From Acidimicrobiia bacterium (GTDB taxonomy: Bacteria > Actinomycetota > Acidimicrobiia > IMCC26256 > JAGNEX01): a stretch of DNA of 64,000 bases. The stretch covers positions 836,001 to 900,000 of the forward strand of contig JACJWE010000001.1 of assembly GCA_020637365.1 (NCBI GenBank). The letters are read 5' to 3'. The notes under the pieces were generated by a model. It did no database searches and was not told where the DNA came from. It saw only the letters and a program-made list of their open reading frames with translations. The position numbers were made by a program, and so were the translations under genes. Numbering within the stretch: position 1 is the stretch's first letter; each line of letters opens with the position of its first letter. This document shows, in pieces, positions 24,567-33,261 of the stretch.

Positions 24567-26129
24567 GTGCCAACCTATGAAGTGCCCCGTGACGCGGATC
24601 AGCGGCTCGCCGATAAGGACGTGACCTTGTGGCCACCAGGTTCTGAGGCTCCAACCCGGCTTGGTTGGCTCGACGTCCACACGGCGCGCCCCTCAGCTGC
24701 AGCGTTATCCTCGTTTCTGGCGGTATGCGCGCCCCATACCTCGGTGATCGGCATGGGTGGATCGTCGATGGCGCCGATGATGTACGGCGAACTCGCGGCC
24801 ATCTTTGGACTGCGTTCTCACAACGTCACGGTGGTCGACACGACGCATCCGTCGACCAGCCAGAGGCTGCTCGACGGAGCGCAGACGGTCATCGCCGCCT
24901 CGAAGTCTGGCGGGACGCTCGAGGTCAGAGCTCTCCTCGATCTGTGGCTCGGCCAACACCGCCCGTCGACCGTCGCGGCTATCACCGACCCCGGCTCACC
25001 CCTGGCCGATCGCTCTTTCGCCGACGGGTTTGGCGCCCTCCTGCTCGCTGACCCGACGGTCGGTGGCCGCTTTTCGGCACTGTCCTCATTCGGTTTGGCG
25101 CCAGCGGCGTTTGTCGGCCTCGACCCCGAGGACTTGCTCGCCTTCGACATGCGAGAGGCAGTGTCCCGAGGAGCAGCGCTTGCGGCGAGGATTGTTGACC
25201 ACCTCAACGCAGGCCGGGACAAGCTGATCATTCGAGTTCCGCACGGCGCTGAAGCGATGGCGTTATGGCTCGAGCAGCTGATCGCTGAATCGACGGGTAA
25301 GGCGGGCAGGGGACTGGTCCCTGTCGCAGCGCCAGACGGCGTGGCATTGGCTGAGACCGGTGACGCGTGTCTCTGCACGATCGGCGTTGGCGAGCTTCGG
25401 CCGAACCTGGCGTTCCACGACATGACGGGGGAGCGGCAACCCAGATCGGCTGACATTGCCCAACAGATAGACGACGCTCGGGAACTGGGGGAGTGGATTG
25501 CGGTGTGGGAGACCGCGACCGCGTTGGTCTCGGCGGCCCTCGAAGTTGACGCTTTCGATCAGCCCGACGTCGCCTCTGCCAAGGCAGCGACCGAAGCCGT
25601 CTTGGCGGCCGGAGTGGTCCGAGATGCCGATGTGGCCAGTGAGCGCGGGGGAGTGAAGTGGTCCCCTGCGGCGTCGGTCACAGCGTTGAGCGACTTCGTC
25701 GACGGGCTCGACAACTCGGTGAGCCATATCGCCCTTCAAGCATTTGTCGATGACTCCCCTGCGATCCGGTCTGCGCTCGGCAAAGCCCAAGGTGCGTTGT
25801 CTCGTGTGACGGGCCGAATCGTGTCGCTCGGTTTTGGACCCCGCTACCTGCATTCGACCGGTCAACTCCACAAGGGCGGACCGAGCGGCATCGCAGCAAT
25901 TCAGATCCTCGATGGTTTCAGCATCGGCGCTGACGGATACGAAGATGGCGGCACGCGGCCTTCCTCCGACGCTTCGCTCTCTGAATTGTTGAGGTCCGGC
26001 GCGTTGATCGCTGCACAGGCACAGGGTGATGCCGATTCGTTGGCGGCGCTCGGCCGCCGCGTCGAGCGGAGCGAACTGTCCAATTTCCTGACCATGGTCG
26101 GGGAACGATCCCCGTCCCAGCCGGGTTAG
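24567..26129 (+). CDS. pgi: Glucose-6-phosphate isomerase
   Basis: This interconverts glucose 6-phosphate and fructose 6-phosphate. Two SIS-type sugar-binding halves are present: VIGMGGSSMAPMMYGEL with AASKSGGTLEVRALL binds the phosphate, and later RYLHSTGQLHKGGPSGIAA holds the active-site His and Lys. It differs from the E. coli type and resembles the C-terminal half of actinobacterial transaldolase-isomerase fusions. The length is 520 residues. The start is GTG only three bases after the tal stop, with no room for its own promoter. No membrane or signal segments occur. Confidence 0.88.
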   Translation: MPTYEVPRDADQRLADKDVTLWPPGSEAPTRLGWLDVHTARPSAAALSSFLAVCAPHTSVIGMGGSSMAPMMYGELAAIFGLRSHNVTVVDTTHPSTSQRLLDGAQTVIAASKSGGTLEVRALLDLWLGQHRPSTVAAITDPGSPLADRSFADGFGALLLADPTVGGRFSALSSFGLAPAAFVGLDPEDLLAFDMREAVSRGAALAARIVDHLNAGRDKLIIRVPHGAEAMALWLEQLIAESTGKAGRGLVPVAAPDGVALAETGDACLCTIGVGELRPNLAFHDMTGERQPRSADIAQQIDDARELGEWIAVWETATALVSAALEVDAFDQPDVASAKAATEAVLAAGVVRDADVASERGGVKWSPAASVTALSDFVDGLDNSVSHIALQAFVDDSPAIRSALGKAQGALSRVTGRIVSLGFGPRYLHSTGQLHKGGPSGIAAIQILDGFSIGADGYEDGGTRPSSDASLSELLRSGALIAAQAQGDADSLAALGRRVERSELSNFLTMVGERSPSQPG

Positions 26130-26292
26130 CGAGGTGCTGTAGCCGGTCCCAGCCCCGTCGGCTGGTCCCAGCCCTGTGCACCAACCCCCTCATTTGAGTC
26201 GGAACTCCCCTTCAGCTCGTCGGAAGGCCTCAGCCTCCAACGTTGCAAGAGGGACCCCAAAAAGAAGGGCGCCAACCTACAATGAGCCCACG

Positions 26293-28638
26293 ATGAGCAC
26301 GCCAAGTGACGCCCAGGTACTCCTGCACGAGCCGCTGGATTCGCTTCTTTCCGAAGCATCTAAACGGCGCGACGGCCTTTTCGGTACCCGAATCACCTAT
26401 TCACGCAAGGTCTTCATTCCGCTGACCATGTTGTGTCGGGACCGTTGTGGCTATTGCACCTTCGCCAAAGCACCGGCACGGGTGACCTCCCCATTTCTCA
26501 ATCGCGACGAGGTCCTCGACATCGCTCGGGCAGGTCGAGCCGCCGGTTGTCACGAAGCGCTTTTCACTCTGGGCGAGGCGCCCGAGCAGCGCTATCCCCA
26601 GGCTGCACAATGGCTCGAGGACAACGGTTACGGGTCGACCGTCGATTACCTGATCGCAATGTGCGAGATGGTTCGCGACGAAACCGGTCTGTTGCCGCAC
26701 GCTAATCCCGGTGCGCTCGACGGTGAGGATCTCAGGCGCCTCCGCGAGGTGAGCGCATCCCAAGGCATGATGATCGAGTCGCTGTCGGAGGCGCTCCATC
26801 AGTTCGGTGGTGCGCATTACAACTGTCCCGACAAGCTTCCCGACCGTCGGCTCGAAACGCTTCACGCCGCGGGCCGCGCACACATACCCTTTACGACCGG
26901 GATTCTGGTTGGGATAGGCGAAACGTGGACCGATCGCATCGCCGCGCTCAGCGCGATCGCGGAAGCTCATGAGCGGTTCGGTCACGTCCAAGAAGTCATC
27001 GTGCAGAATTTCCTGCCGAAACCTGGGACCAAGATGGCCAAGGCCAAACCGTTCGACGGAGAGGACTACCTGCGGATCATCGCAGCGGCCCGCTTGCTAC
27101 TGCCCGCGACGGTGCACCTGCAAGCCCCGCCCAACCTGTCTGCGGATCCTGGAATGCTCATCGACGCCGGTGTTGACGATTGGGGCGGCGTCTCCCCTGT
27201 GACCTCCGATCATGTCAATCCCGAGCGGCCATGGCCTGCGGTACAAGAGTTGGAGTCGGCCGCTCGCGCCCGCGGAAAAGAACTCGTCCCTCGGCTGACC
27301 ACATATCCCGAGTTTGTGTTGGACCCCGCGAGGTGGATCGCTCCAACCATGCGGCCCGTGGTGTTGCGTTCGAGCGATGCCACCGGCCTCGCACGTGACG
27401 ATGAGTGGTTTTCGGGCGGCGACGCAGCGCCACCGATCCTGATCCCCCGCCCCCGGGGGCGCATCGGAGGTCGGATAGCCGAGGTGTTACACGGGGTGGA
27501 ACAGGGCCAACGGGTTGGTTTCGACGAAATCGTTGCGCTGCTCGACGCCCGTGGTGATGAAGTGGTTGCGGTCGCGGAACTCGCCGATCAGCTCAGAGAA
27601 CAGGTTGTCGGCGACGACATCACGTTCGTCCGTAACCGCAACATCAACTACACCAATGTATGCACCTTCAAGTGCAAGTTTTGTGCATTCTCCAAGGGGC
27701 CGCTGTCGCTGAACCTGCGTGGTACCCCCTACCTTCTCGAACTCGAAGAGATTCAGCAGAGGGTTCTCGAAGCTGAACAAACCGGTGCGACCGAGGTGTG
27801 CCTCCAAGGCGGAATTCATCCGAGCTTTGACGGCGACTACTACCTCTCGGTCATCAAGGCGGTCAAAGAAGCAGCACCGACCATGCACATCCATGGTTTC
27901 ACCGCACTCGAAGTCCACGAAGGTGCTCGACGACTTGGTGTCGATCTGGGTACCTATCTTCAGGCGCTCAAAGACGCAGGTTTGGCAACGATTCCCGGCA
28001 CAGCTGCCGAGATTCTCGACGATGAAGTCCGAGCGATCATCTGTCCGGACAAGATCAATACCGCCGAGTGGCTCGAAGTGCACCGAACCGCTCACCGGCT
28101 AGGAATTGGTTCGAACATCACCATCATGTTCGGTCACGTCGAAGAGAGTCGCCACATAGCCAGTCACCTTCTCGCCGCCCGTTCGCTGCAAGAAGAGACC
28201 GGTGGTTTTAGCGAGGTGGTCCCCCTCCCCTTTGTCCATATGGCGACCCCGATCTACCTCCAACAGCGATCGCGGCGCGGGCCGACCTTTCGCGAGGCGC
28301 TGCTCATTCATGCCGTTTCGCGGATTGCGATGCACGGCCTGATCGACAACATTCAGGTGTCGTGGGTCAAGCTCGGAGTTCTGGGCGCGCGTCAAGCGCT
28401 CCAGGCCGGTGCGAATGATGTTGGCGGAACGCTGATGGATGAAAACATTTCACGGGCCGCTGGCGCTGAACACGGCCAACTGCTCGACGACGACATGATC
28501 GCCCAGATCGGCGCACCGCTCGGTCGCCCCATGGTGCAGCGAAACACCAGATACGGGCGGGTAACTACCCGCAACCTGGCAAGGTTCGAGCATTCGACGG
28601 CTGAGCCCGTGACGCTGCTTCCGACGCGGCACTCCTAG
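26293..28638 (+). CDS. fbiC: FbiC, F420 core (FO) synthase
   Basis: FbiC makes the deazaflavin FO from tyrosine and the flavin precursor 5-amino-6-ribitylamino-uracil, the first step to coenzyme F420. It is a fusion of two radical-SAM enzymes. The CofG half has CRDRCGYCTF near residue 50. The CofH half has CTFKCKFCAF near residue 457. Each motif gives the three cysteines of a 4Fe-4S cluster. HANPGALDGEDL and CLQGGIHPSFDG are further conserved segments. I start at MSTPSDA (26293). A longer frame to 26176 adds low-quality sequence. The length of 781 residues is normal. This predicts that F420-dependent enzymes are used by the organism. Confidence 0.95.
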   Translation: MSTPSDAQVLLHEPLDSLLSEASKRRDGLFGTRITYSRKVFIPLTMLCRDRCGYCTFAKAPARVTSPFLNRDEVLDIARAGRAAGCHEALFTLGEAPEQRYPQAAQWLEDNGYGSTVDYLIAMCEMVRDETGLLPHANPGALDGEDLRRLREVSASQGMMIESLSEALHQFGGAHYNCPDKLPDRRLETLHAAGRAHIPFTTGILVGIGETWTDRIAALSAIAEAHERFGHVQEVIVQNFLPKPGTKMAKAKPFDGEDYLRIIAAARLLLPATVHLQAPPNLSADPGMLIDAGVDDWGGVSPVTSDHVNPERPWPAVQELESAARARGKELVPRLTTYPEFVLDPARWIAPTMRPVVLRSSDATGLARDDEWFSGGDAAPPILIPRPRGRIGGRIAEVLHGVEQGQRVGFDEIVALLDARGDEVVAVAELADQLREQVVGDDITFVRNRNINYTNVCTFKCKFCAFSKGPLSLNLRGTPYLLELEEIQQRVLEAEQTGATEVCLQGGIHPSFDGDYYLSVIKAVKEAAPTMHIHGFTALEVHEGARRLGVDLGTYLQALKDAGLATIPGTAAEILDDEVRAIICPDKINTAEWLEVHRTAHRLGIGSNITIMFGHVEESRHIASHLLAARSLQEETGGFSEVVPLPFVHMATPIYLQQRSRRGPTFREALLIHAVSRIAMHGLIDNIQVSWVKLGVLGARQALQAGANDVGGTLMDENISRAAGAEHGQLLDDDMIAQIGAPLGRPMVQRNTRYGRVTTRNLARFEHSTAEPVTLLPTRHS

Positions 28639-28644
28639 TTCTTG

Positions 28645-29595
28645 ATGAGCGCGGCACACGATTCGGCGCGCGAGCGCCTTTCGCAACTCCTGACAGAACA
28701 TCCCCATGATGCGCGATTCGCGGCGGCGATCCTCCAAGACCTGCATGAGGAGCAAACGGCGTTTAGCCCATATCGGGGAACGTCCAAGGTTGCGATCTTC
28801 GGGTCGGCCCGTGCGGAGACTGAGTCGCCAGAGGCGGCGATGGCGGCCGAGACTGGCCGCTGCTTTGTGAGAGCTGGATGGATGGTCACCACGGGTGGTG
28901 GTCCGGGCATTATGGCGGCGGCAACGCAGGGCGCGGGCACGGATCAGGCTTTCGCAATCGACATCAACCTGCCGTTCGAATACGACACCGCGGGCTTTCC
29001 TCCAGGGGACCCGAAAGTCGTGCACTCGGAGTTCTTTTTCACGAGAAAGTTGGCGTTCTTCCGTCAGTCGGACGCGTTTGTCGTCTTTCCAGGTGGACTG
29101 GGCACGATGGATGAGCTGTTCGAACTGCTCACCTTGATGCAGACCGGTCGGACGAGAATGGCTCCGGTCGTACTTGCGGAACCGGCTGGCGGTCGTTACT
29201 GGGCGGCCTGGCTCGACTTCATCGATCGCCTCGCTGCAGAGTCCTATATATCGCGTGATGATCTGGCCTTTGTCGAGGTGGCGCACGATGCCACCACGGT
29301 GGTTGCCCTGGTGACGTCGTTTTGGTCGAACCTCCGCTCGTTTCGGGTGGTCGACGATCACGCAGTTTTTTCGGTCGAACGTGTTCCCCCAGCGGTGGCA
29401 CATCGACTGGATGCACGGGCGAGCGCGACATCTGCGGTCCCTTATGAGTTGCAGATGGGCGTGACGGCGTCCATCGAGGCGGCTTCGTCTCCAACGCAAC
29501 CGGGGGGACAGACCACCTTGAATGTCGCCGTTCCGTTCGACGGCCGACAGTGGTCGTTGTTGCGTCGAGTCATCACGGAGCTCAACGCCTGGTAA
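28645..29595 (+). CDS. LOG-family (Rossmann-like) protein
   Basis: This 316-residue protein belongs to the LOG/TIGR00730 superfamily, whose best-known members are nucleotide 5'-monophosphate phosphoribohydrolases. VTTGGGPGIMAAATQGA forms the nucleotide-binding loop, and VFPGGLGTMDELFELL is the PGGxGTxxE signature with the catalytic Glu. The N-terminal 50 residues and the C-terminal 90 residues are extensions beyond the core, so this is a long member and may have a different substrate. The start is an ATG at 28645, six bases after the fbiC stop. The codon in front is TTG. The nucleotidase role is an inference from the motif. Confidence 0.85.
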   Translation: MSAAHDSARERLSQLLTEHPHDARFAAAILQDLHEEQTAFSPYRGTSKVAIFGSARAETESPEAAMAAETGRCFVRAGWMVTTGGGPGIMAAATQGAGTDQAFAIDINLPFEYDTAGFPPGDPKVVHSEFFFTRKLAFFRQSDAFVVFPGGLGTMDELFELLTLMQTGRTRMAPVVLAEPAGGRYWAAWLDFIDRLAAESYISRDDLAFVEVAHDATTVVALVTSFWSNLRSFRVVDDHAVFSVERVPPAVAHRLDARASATSAVPYELQMGVTASIEAASSPTQPGGQTTLNVAVPFDGRQWSLLRRVITELNAW

Positions 29596-29629
29596 GCGGC
29601 ACCTCACCAAGCCGCTGATCCGGAGCCCT

Positions 29630-29821
29630 CTACCAGTCGGTTGTTTGTGGGTCGAGGAGTTCGGCCGCTTTCAGGACGGCACGCCGAGCTCGTCCGAGTC
29701 GGCGTTCGTCGCCCGAATTTCGGTCACCTTCGAGTTGGTCGCGCAGCGCCACCAAGATGAGGTCGTCGAGGGTTTCGGCGATGTTGCGGAGCCGCCGGCC
29801 CAGTTCTTGTTCGGTGGCCAT
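29630..29821 (-). CDS. Small helical protein
   Basis: A 63-residue helical, charged protein (GRRLRNIAETLDDLILVALR is the main helix) with no signal peptide or cysteines. It starts with ATG two bases after the stop of the GroES-like gene and is therefore its operon partner. Small proteins of this kind occur beside GroES-like genes in other actinobacteria, but I cannot name a family. A shadow frame on the other strand is much less convincing. Confidence 0.6.
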   Translation of the reverse strand: MATEQELGRRLRNIAETLDDLILVALRDQLEGDRNSGDERRLGRARRAVLKAAELLDPQTTDW

Positions 29822-29823
29822 GA

Positions 29824-30189
29824 CTAGAGGTACAAGCCGGTCTCGCCGTCGGTTCGACGCGATGCAATGGCGTGTAGGTCGCGTTCGCGCACGATGACAT
29901 AGTCCTCGCCCTTCATCGCCACCTCAAAGCTGTTCTCGGGCGCGAACAGAATCCGGTCCTCGGGTTCGACGTTGCGCACGGTGGGGCCAACGATGACGAC
30001 TTCTGCCCAGGTGAGACTGCGGCCGAGTTCGGCGGTGGCCGGTATGAGGATGCCAGCGCGAGACTTTCGCTCTGCGAGCTCGGGTGAGGGCAGCGCCAGA
30101 ATGCGGTCCGTCGCCATGCGCAGCGCTCGGCCTTCGAGGTTTGGTTCGTCCGTCGTTGCGGCGACATTGCTGGCGAGATCATCGACCAT
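29824..30189 (-). CDS. GroES-like co-chaperonin domain protein
   Basis: The chain from residue about 30 onward follows the Cpn10 pattern: RMATDRILALP, then ERKSRAGILIPATAE where the mobile loop would lie, and VVIVGPTVRNVEPEDRILFA for the beta barrel with GEDYVIVRERDLHAI at the end. GroES normally ends the mobile loop in a hydrophobic triplet, and here GILIPATAE fits. No groEL is adjacent, so this is a paralogue with unknown partner. The ATG at 30189 lacks a good ribosome site and the start is uncertain. It diverges from the cupredoxin gene. Confidence 0.75.
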   Translation of the reverse strand: MVDDLASNVAATTDEPNLEGRALRMATDRILALPSPELAERKSRAGILIPATAELGRSLTWAEVVIVGPTVRNVEPEDRILFAPENSFEVAMKGEDYVIVRERDLHAIASRRTDGETGLYL

Positions 30190-30317
30190 GGCGGTCGATG
30201 ATAGGGCGCGTGCCTCCCACACCTCGTACGTCCCTCGCCGTGAGCTTCTGGCCGTTTCGTCATCGGGGTCGTCTCTGCTGCGACTCGACCCCACCCAAGC
30301 GGCCAGAATGGGCGGCG

Positions 30318-30683
30318 ATGTACCGCAAAATATCTGCAGCATTCTTCATCACCATCGCCGTCGTCTCAGCCGCATGTTCGACGCCGTCAACATCGGATAC
30401 CGGCGTTTCGCCGGATGACGCTGCCGTCAACGTCGTCTCCACCGGAACGAACTACGACGCAACGACGTATGAAGTCGCCCAAGGCGACGTTCTGGCTTAC
30501 AGCAACGAGAGCAACATCTTTCACGACATCGTGATCGATGATGCAGATTTCAAGCTCGATGTGCGTCCCGGGGACACGGCAGCCGCGGTGGTGGACCTGC
30601 CACCGGGTGACTACGTCTTTTATTGTTCGGTTCCCGGTCACCGCACCGCGGGGATGCAGGCAACACTGGTGGTAACTCCGTGA
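30318..30683 (+). CDS. Cupredoxin lipoprotein
   Basis: A 121-residue exported blue-copper protein. The N-terminus has a lipoprotein signal with lipobox VVSAACS, so the mature protein is anchored to the outer face of the membrane. The copper ligands are visible: His in NIFHDIV, and Cys, His and Met in FYCSVPGHRTAGM. These define a type 1 copper site of the plastocyanin/halocyanin kind. The stop overlaps the ctaB start in GTGA, tying it to heme O synthesis. A role as electron carrier to, or assembly helper of, the heme-copper oxidase is plausible from position. Confidence 0.9.
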   Translation: MYRKISAAFFITIAVVSAACSTPSTSDTGVSPDDAAVNVVSTGTNYDATTYEVAQGDVLAYSNESNIFHDIVIDDADFKLDVRPGDTAAAVVDLPPGDYVFYCSVPGHRTAGMQATLVVTP

Positions 30684-31621
30684 CGGCGTCAGGCGTCCCT
30701 GCCGAATCGGATCGCGAGGGGCTCGGGCCGGTCGATGTCGACCACCGTTCCGGCGCCGGCCGACGGGTTCTGACCTATATCCGATTGACCAAGCCGCGAG
30801 TCATTGAACTCCTTCTCGTGACCACCGTGCCGTCGATGTTTCTTGCTGCGCGCGGTGTACCTGACCTGTGGCAGGTCTTGATCGTCTTGATCGGCGGCGC
30901 CCTCGCGGCTGGCGGCGCCAACACGATCAATGCGTATGTCGATCGAGATATCGATCAACACATGGCTCGCACCCATGCGCGCCCGCTGCCTACGGGCGAA
31001 GTGACGCCGACCAATGCGTTGTGGTTCGGCATCATCTTGAACGTCATTGCCTTTGTCATGTTGACGTCGCTGGTCAACGTGCTCTCGGCACTGCTGACAT
31101 TGTCGGCGACCCTGTTCTACGTTTTTGTGTACACGATCTGGTTGAAGCGTCGGACCGTCCAAAACATCGTCATCGGCGGCGCGGCGGGTGCGGTGCCGGT
31201 GCTTGTTGGATGGGCCGCGGTTACCAATAGCGTCGGAGCGCCAGCGTGGGTCATGTTTGCGATCATCTTCTTTTGGACCCCACCGCATTTCTGGGCGCTG
31301 GCACTGCGTTACCGCGACGACTATGCGCGGGCGGGTGTGCCGATGCTTCCGGTGGTCGCCGGCACCGAAGAGACGGTCAAGCAGATGATCTTGTATTCGA
31401 TCGCCGTGGTCGCATGCTCGCTACTGCTGATTCCCGTTGGCCATATGGGCATCAGCTACATAGTGGCGGCCGCTGTGCTGGGCGGTTGGTTCTTGTGGGC
31501 CACCATCCGACTGCGATCCGACCCCGATCCCCGCAAGGCCATCAAACTCTTCACCGCTTCGAACACCTATCTCTCGGCGCTCTTCGTCATGATCGCCATC
31601 GACGCTGTGCTCGTCGGTTAG
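30680..31621 (+). CDS. ctaB: Protoheme IX farnesyltransferase (heme O synthase)
   Basis: CtaB adds a farnesyl group to heme B to make heme O for the respiratory oxidase. It is a membrane prenyltransferase of the UbiA superfamily. IRLTKPRVIELLLVTTVPSM opens the fold. NAYVDRDIDQHMARTHARPL is the first Asp-rich motif that binds the diphosphate through magnesium. HFWALALRYRDDYARAGVPM is the second. Eight or nine membrane helices are visible in 313 residues. The GTG start at 30680 was chosen because it gives a GTGA overlap with the cupredoxin stop. The longer frame starting at 30623 runs inside the cupredoxin gene. Confidence 0.95.
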   Translation: MTASGVPAESDREGLGPVDVDHRSGAGRRVLTYIRLTKPRVIELLLVTTVPSMFLAARGVPDLWQVLIVLIGGALAAGGANTINAYVDRDIDQHMARTHARPLPTGEVTPTNALWFGIILNVIAFVMLTSLVNVLSALLTLSATLFYVFVYTIWLKRRTVQNIVIGGAAGAVPVLVGWAAVTNSVGAPAWVMFAIIFFWTPPHFWALALRYRDDYARAGVPMLPVVAGTEETVKQMILYSIAVVACSLLLIPVGHMGISYIVAAAVLGGWFLWATIRLRSDPDPRKAIKLFTASNTYLSALFVMIAIDAVLVG

Positions 31622-31702
31622 TGCACATCGCCCATGAGCCGCGCGTGGCCCTCCTAGAAGTCCCGCGAGCGGCTTCGTCACCACTGACAAACCCCGAACC
31701 GC

Positions 31703-33133
31703 TCATGCAAGCCTTGTCGTAAGCCAATCGGCTTCTAGCTCGCCCAGCGGCGTTGCGGGCAGCGCGTCCTGGCGATATTCGGCGAGAATGCCTCGCCAGC
31801 GGTTATCTGCCTCAAGCTTGCCGAGAATGGCCGAAACGCCCCAAACGACGCGGTCGAGGAGCACGAAGCTCTTGGGCATGTTCAGGGCCTTGATGACCTC
31901 TGCGTAGGGCCCGTTGAGGTTGAGGATCTTGCCGAGTGTCCGCCCGACGAACTCCGAGGTAAAGACGAAGCGCTCGTCGAGGTAAGGGATGTAGGGACTC
32001 CCGACGAAACGCCAGACGTCATAAGGGTCGAGGCCATGATCGTCGACGATGAAATGCGCGTCCTGCATCGCTGCGACGGTGGCCTCGTGATCTCGCTCTA
32101 GGAGTCCGTCGAGTACGGGATCCATGAGTTCCATCTCGCCGTCTTCCCAAACCTTGGTGAGGCCAAAGTCGAGGAAGGTGACCGAACCGTCCTCGTGGAA
32201 CTTGTAGTTGCCCGGATGAGGATCGCCGTTGAACCGTCGCAGCTTGTTGATGGATCGCTGTGAGAAGCGGAAAATCGTCTCTCCGGCGAGCTGCTTGGCC
32301 TCATCGGTCGCCGTGTCCAAAAACCGACTCCAGGAGAGCCCCTCGACCCAGGCCGATGTCAAAACCTGCTCGGTCGAGAACTCGGGGATCACCTCGGGGA
32401 TACGGATGGTTGGGTGCCCCAGGTAGCTGTCGGCGAAGAACTGCTGTTCGCGCGCTTCGATGCGGTAGTCGAGTTCTTCGCCCATACGTGCTCGAAGTTC
32501 GTCGACGATCCCTTTGACATCCATACCCGGTAAGGCGAACGCCGAAAACATCGCGTACATGCGTTCAGCGTTGTTGAGGTCCGTGGAGATCGCTTCCCCG
32601 ACGCCTGGATACTGCACTTTGACCGCGACGAAACGCCCATCTTCGAGTCGAGCTCGGTGCACCTGTCCGATCGAGGCCGCCGCGATCGGCATCTCGCCCC
32701 ACTCGGCAAAAATCTCTTCGGGGCGGGCGCCCAAGGATCGCTCAATGACCTGCCGGGCGAGTTCGGGCGCCATCGGTGGCACGTCGGCTTGTAACGAAGC
32801 CAGCGCTTCCTGAGCGGGTCCCGGGAGTCCATCAGCGACGAAGGAGAGCATCTGGCCGGCCTTCATGATGGCGCCCTTCATCTCACCGAGCTGGGCTGCC
32901 ACATCGCTGGCGGAGCGGATCAGGAACTGCTCGTCCAGGGCGGCGTGCTGACTCTCATCGGCCAGTACACGTTTGACGCGGTAGACGCCCAGGTCGGCTG
33001 CGCGTCGCATACTCAGTTGGAGCATCTGTGACGACCGTGAGAGTTCGCGACGCTGCTGATAGGCGCGGTAGCCAAGCGTCGCGGCTCCGGCGGCACCGAG
33101 AAGGAAGACGGTTCGGCGAGGGTTCAATGGCAT
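31703..33133 (-). CDS. ABC1/UbiB-family atypical kinase
   Basis: A member of the UbiB/ADCK protein-kinase-like family. The diagnostic Lys-x-Gly-Gln motif is MKAGQMLSFVADGLPG, the Ala-rich loop is IAAASIGQVHRA, and HPGNYKFHEDGSVTFLDFG carries the catalytic and metal-binding Asp residues. An N-terminal hydrophobic segment (TVFLLGAAGAATLGYRAY) may anchor it to the membrane. In other bacteria UbiB helps lipid quinone biosynthesis. Actinobacteria use menaquinone, so the substrate is unknown. The start is MPLNPRRT at 33133. An ATG six codons earlier is an alternative. It converges with ctaB. Confidence 0.88.
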   Translation of the reverse strand: MPLNPRRTVFLLGAAGAATLGYRAYQQRRELSRSSQMLQLSMRRAADLGVYRVKRVLADESQHAALDEQFLIRSASDVAAQLGEMKGAIMKAGQMLSFVADGLPGPAQEALASLQADVPPMAPELARQVIERSLGARPEEIFAEWGEMPIAAASIGQVHRARLEDGRFVAVKVQYPGVGEAISTDLNNAERMYAMFSAFALPGMDVKGIVDELRARMGEELDYRIEAREQQFFADSYLGHPTIRIPEVIPEFSTEQVLTSAWVEGLSWSRFLDTATDEAKQLAGETIFRFSQRSINKLRRFNGDPHPGNYKFHEDGSVTFLDFGLTKVWEDGEMELMDPVLDGLLERDHEATVAAMQDAHFIVDDHGLDPYDVWRFVGSPYIPYLDERFVFTSEFVGRTLGKILNLNGPYAEVIKALNMPKSFVLLDRVVWGVSAILGKLEADNRWRGILAEYRQDALPATPLGELEADWLTTRLA

Positions 33134-33261
33134 GGCGACATTCCAGCGCATCGCGATGGCTCCGACAAGAACTCTGGTACAACAACTTCCGATCCGATCG
33201 GTGCGACGCGACCACTCGTAGCAAGGTCAGCCAGCATCGTCGAACACTATGATGACCGGCG

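Noticed and set aside
26140..26180. Repeated GGTCCCAGCC after pgi
   Set aside because: Two or three imperfect copies in a short GC-rich gap, with no stem or conserved spacing. Chance is likely.
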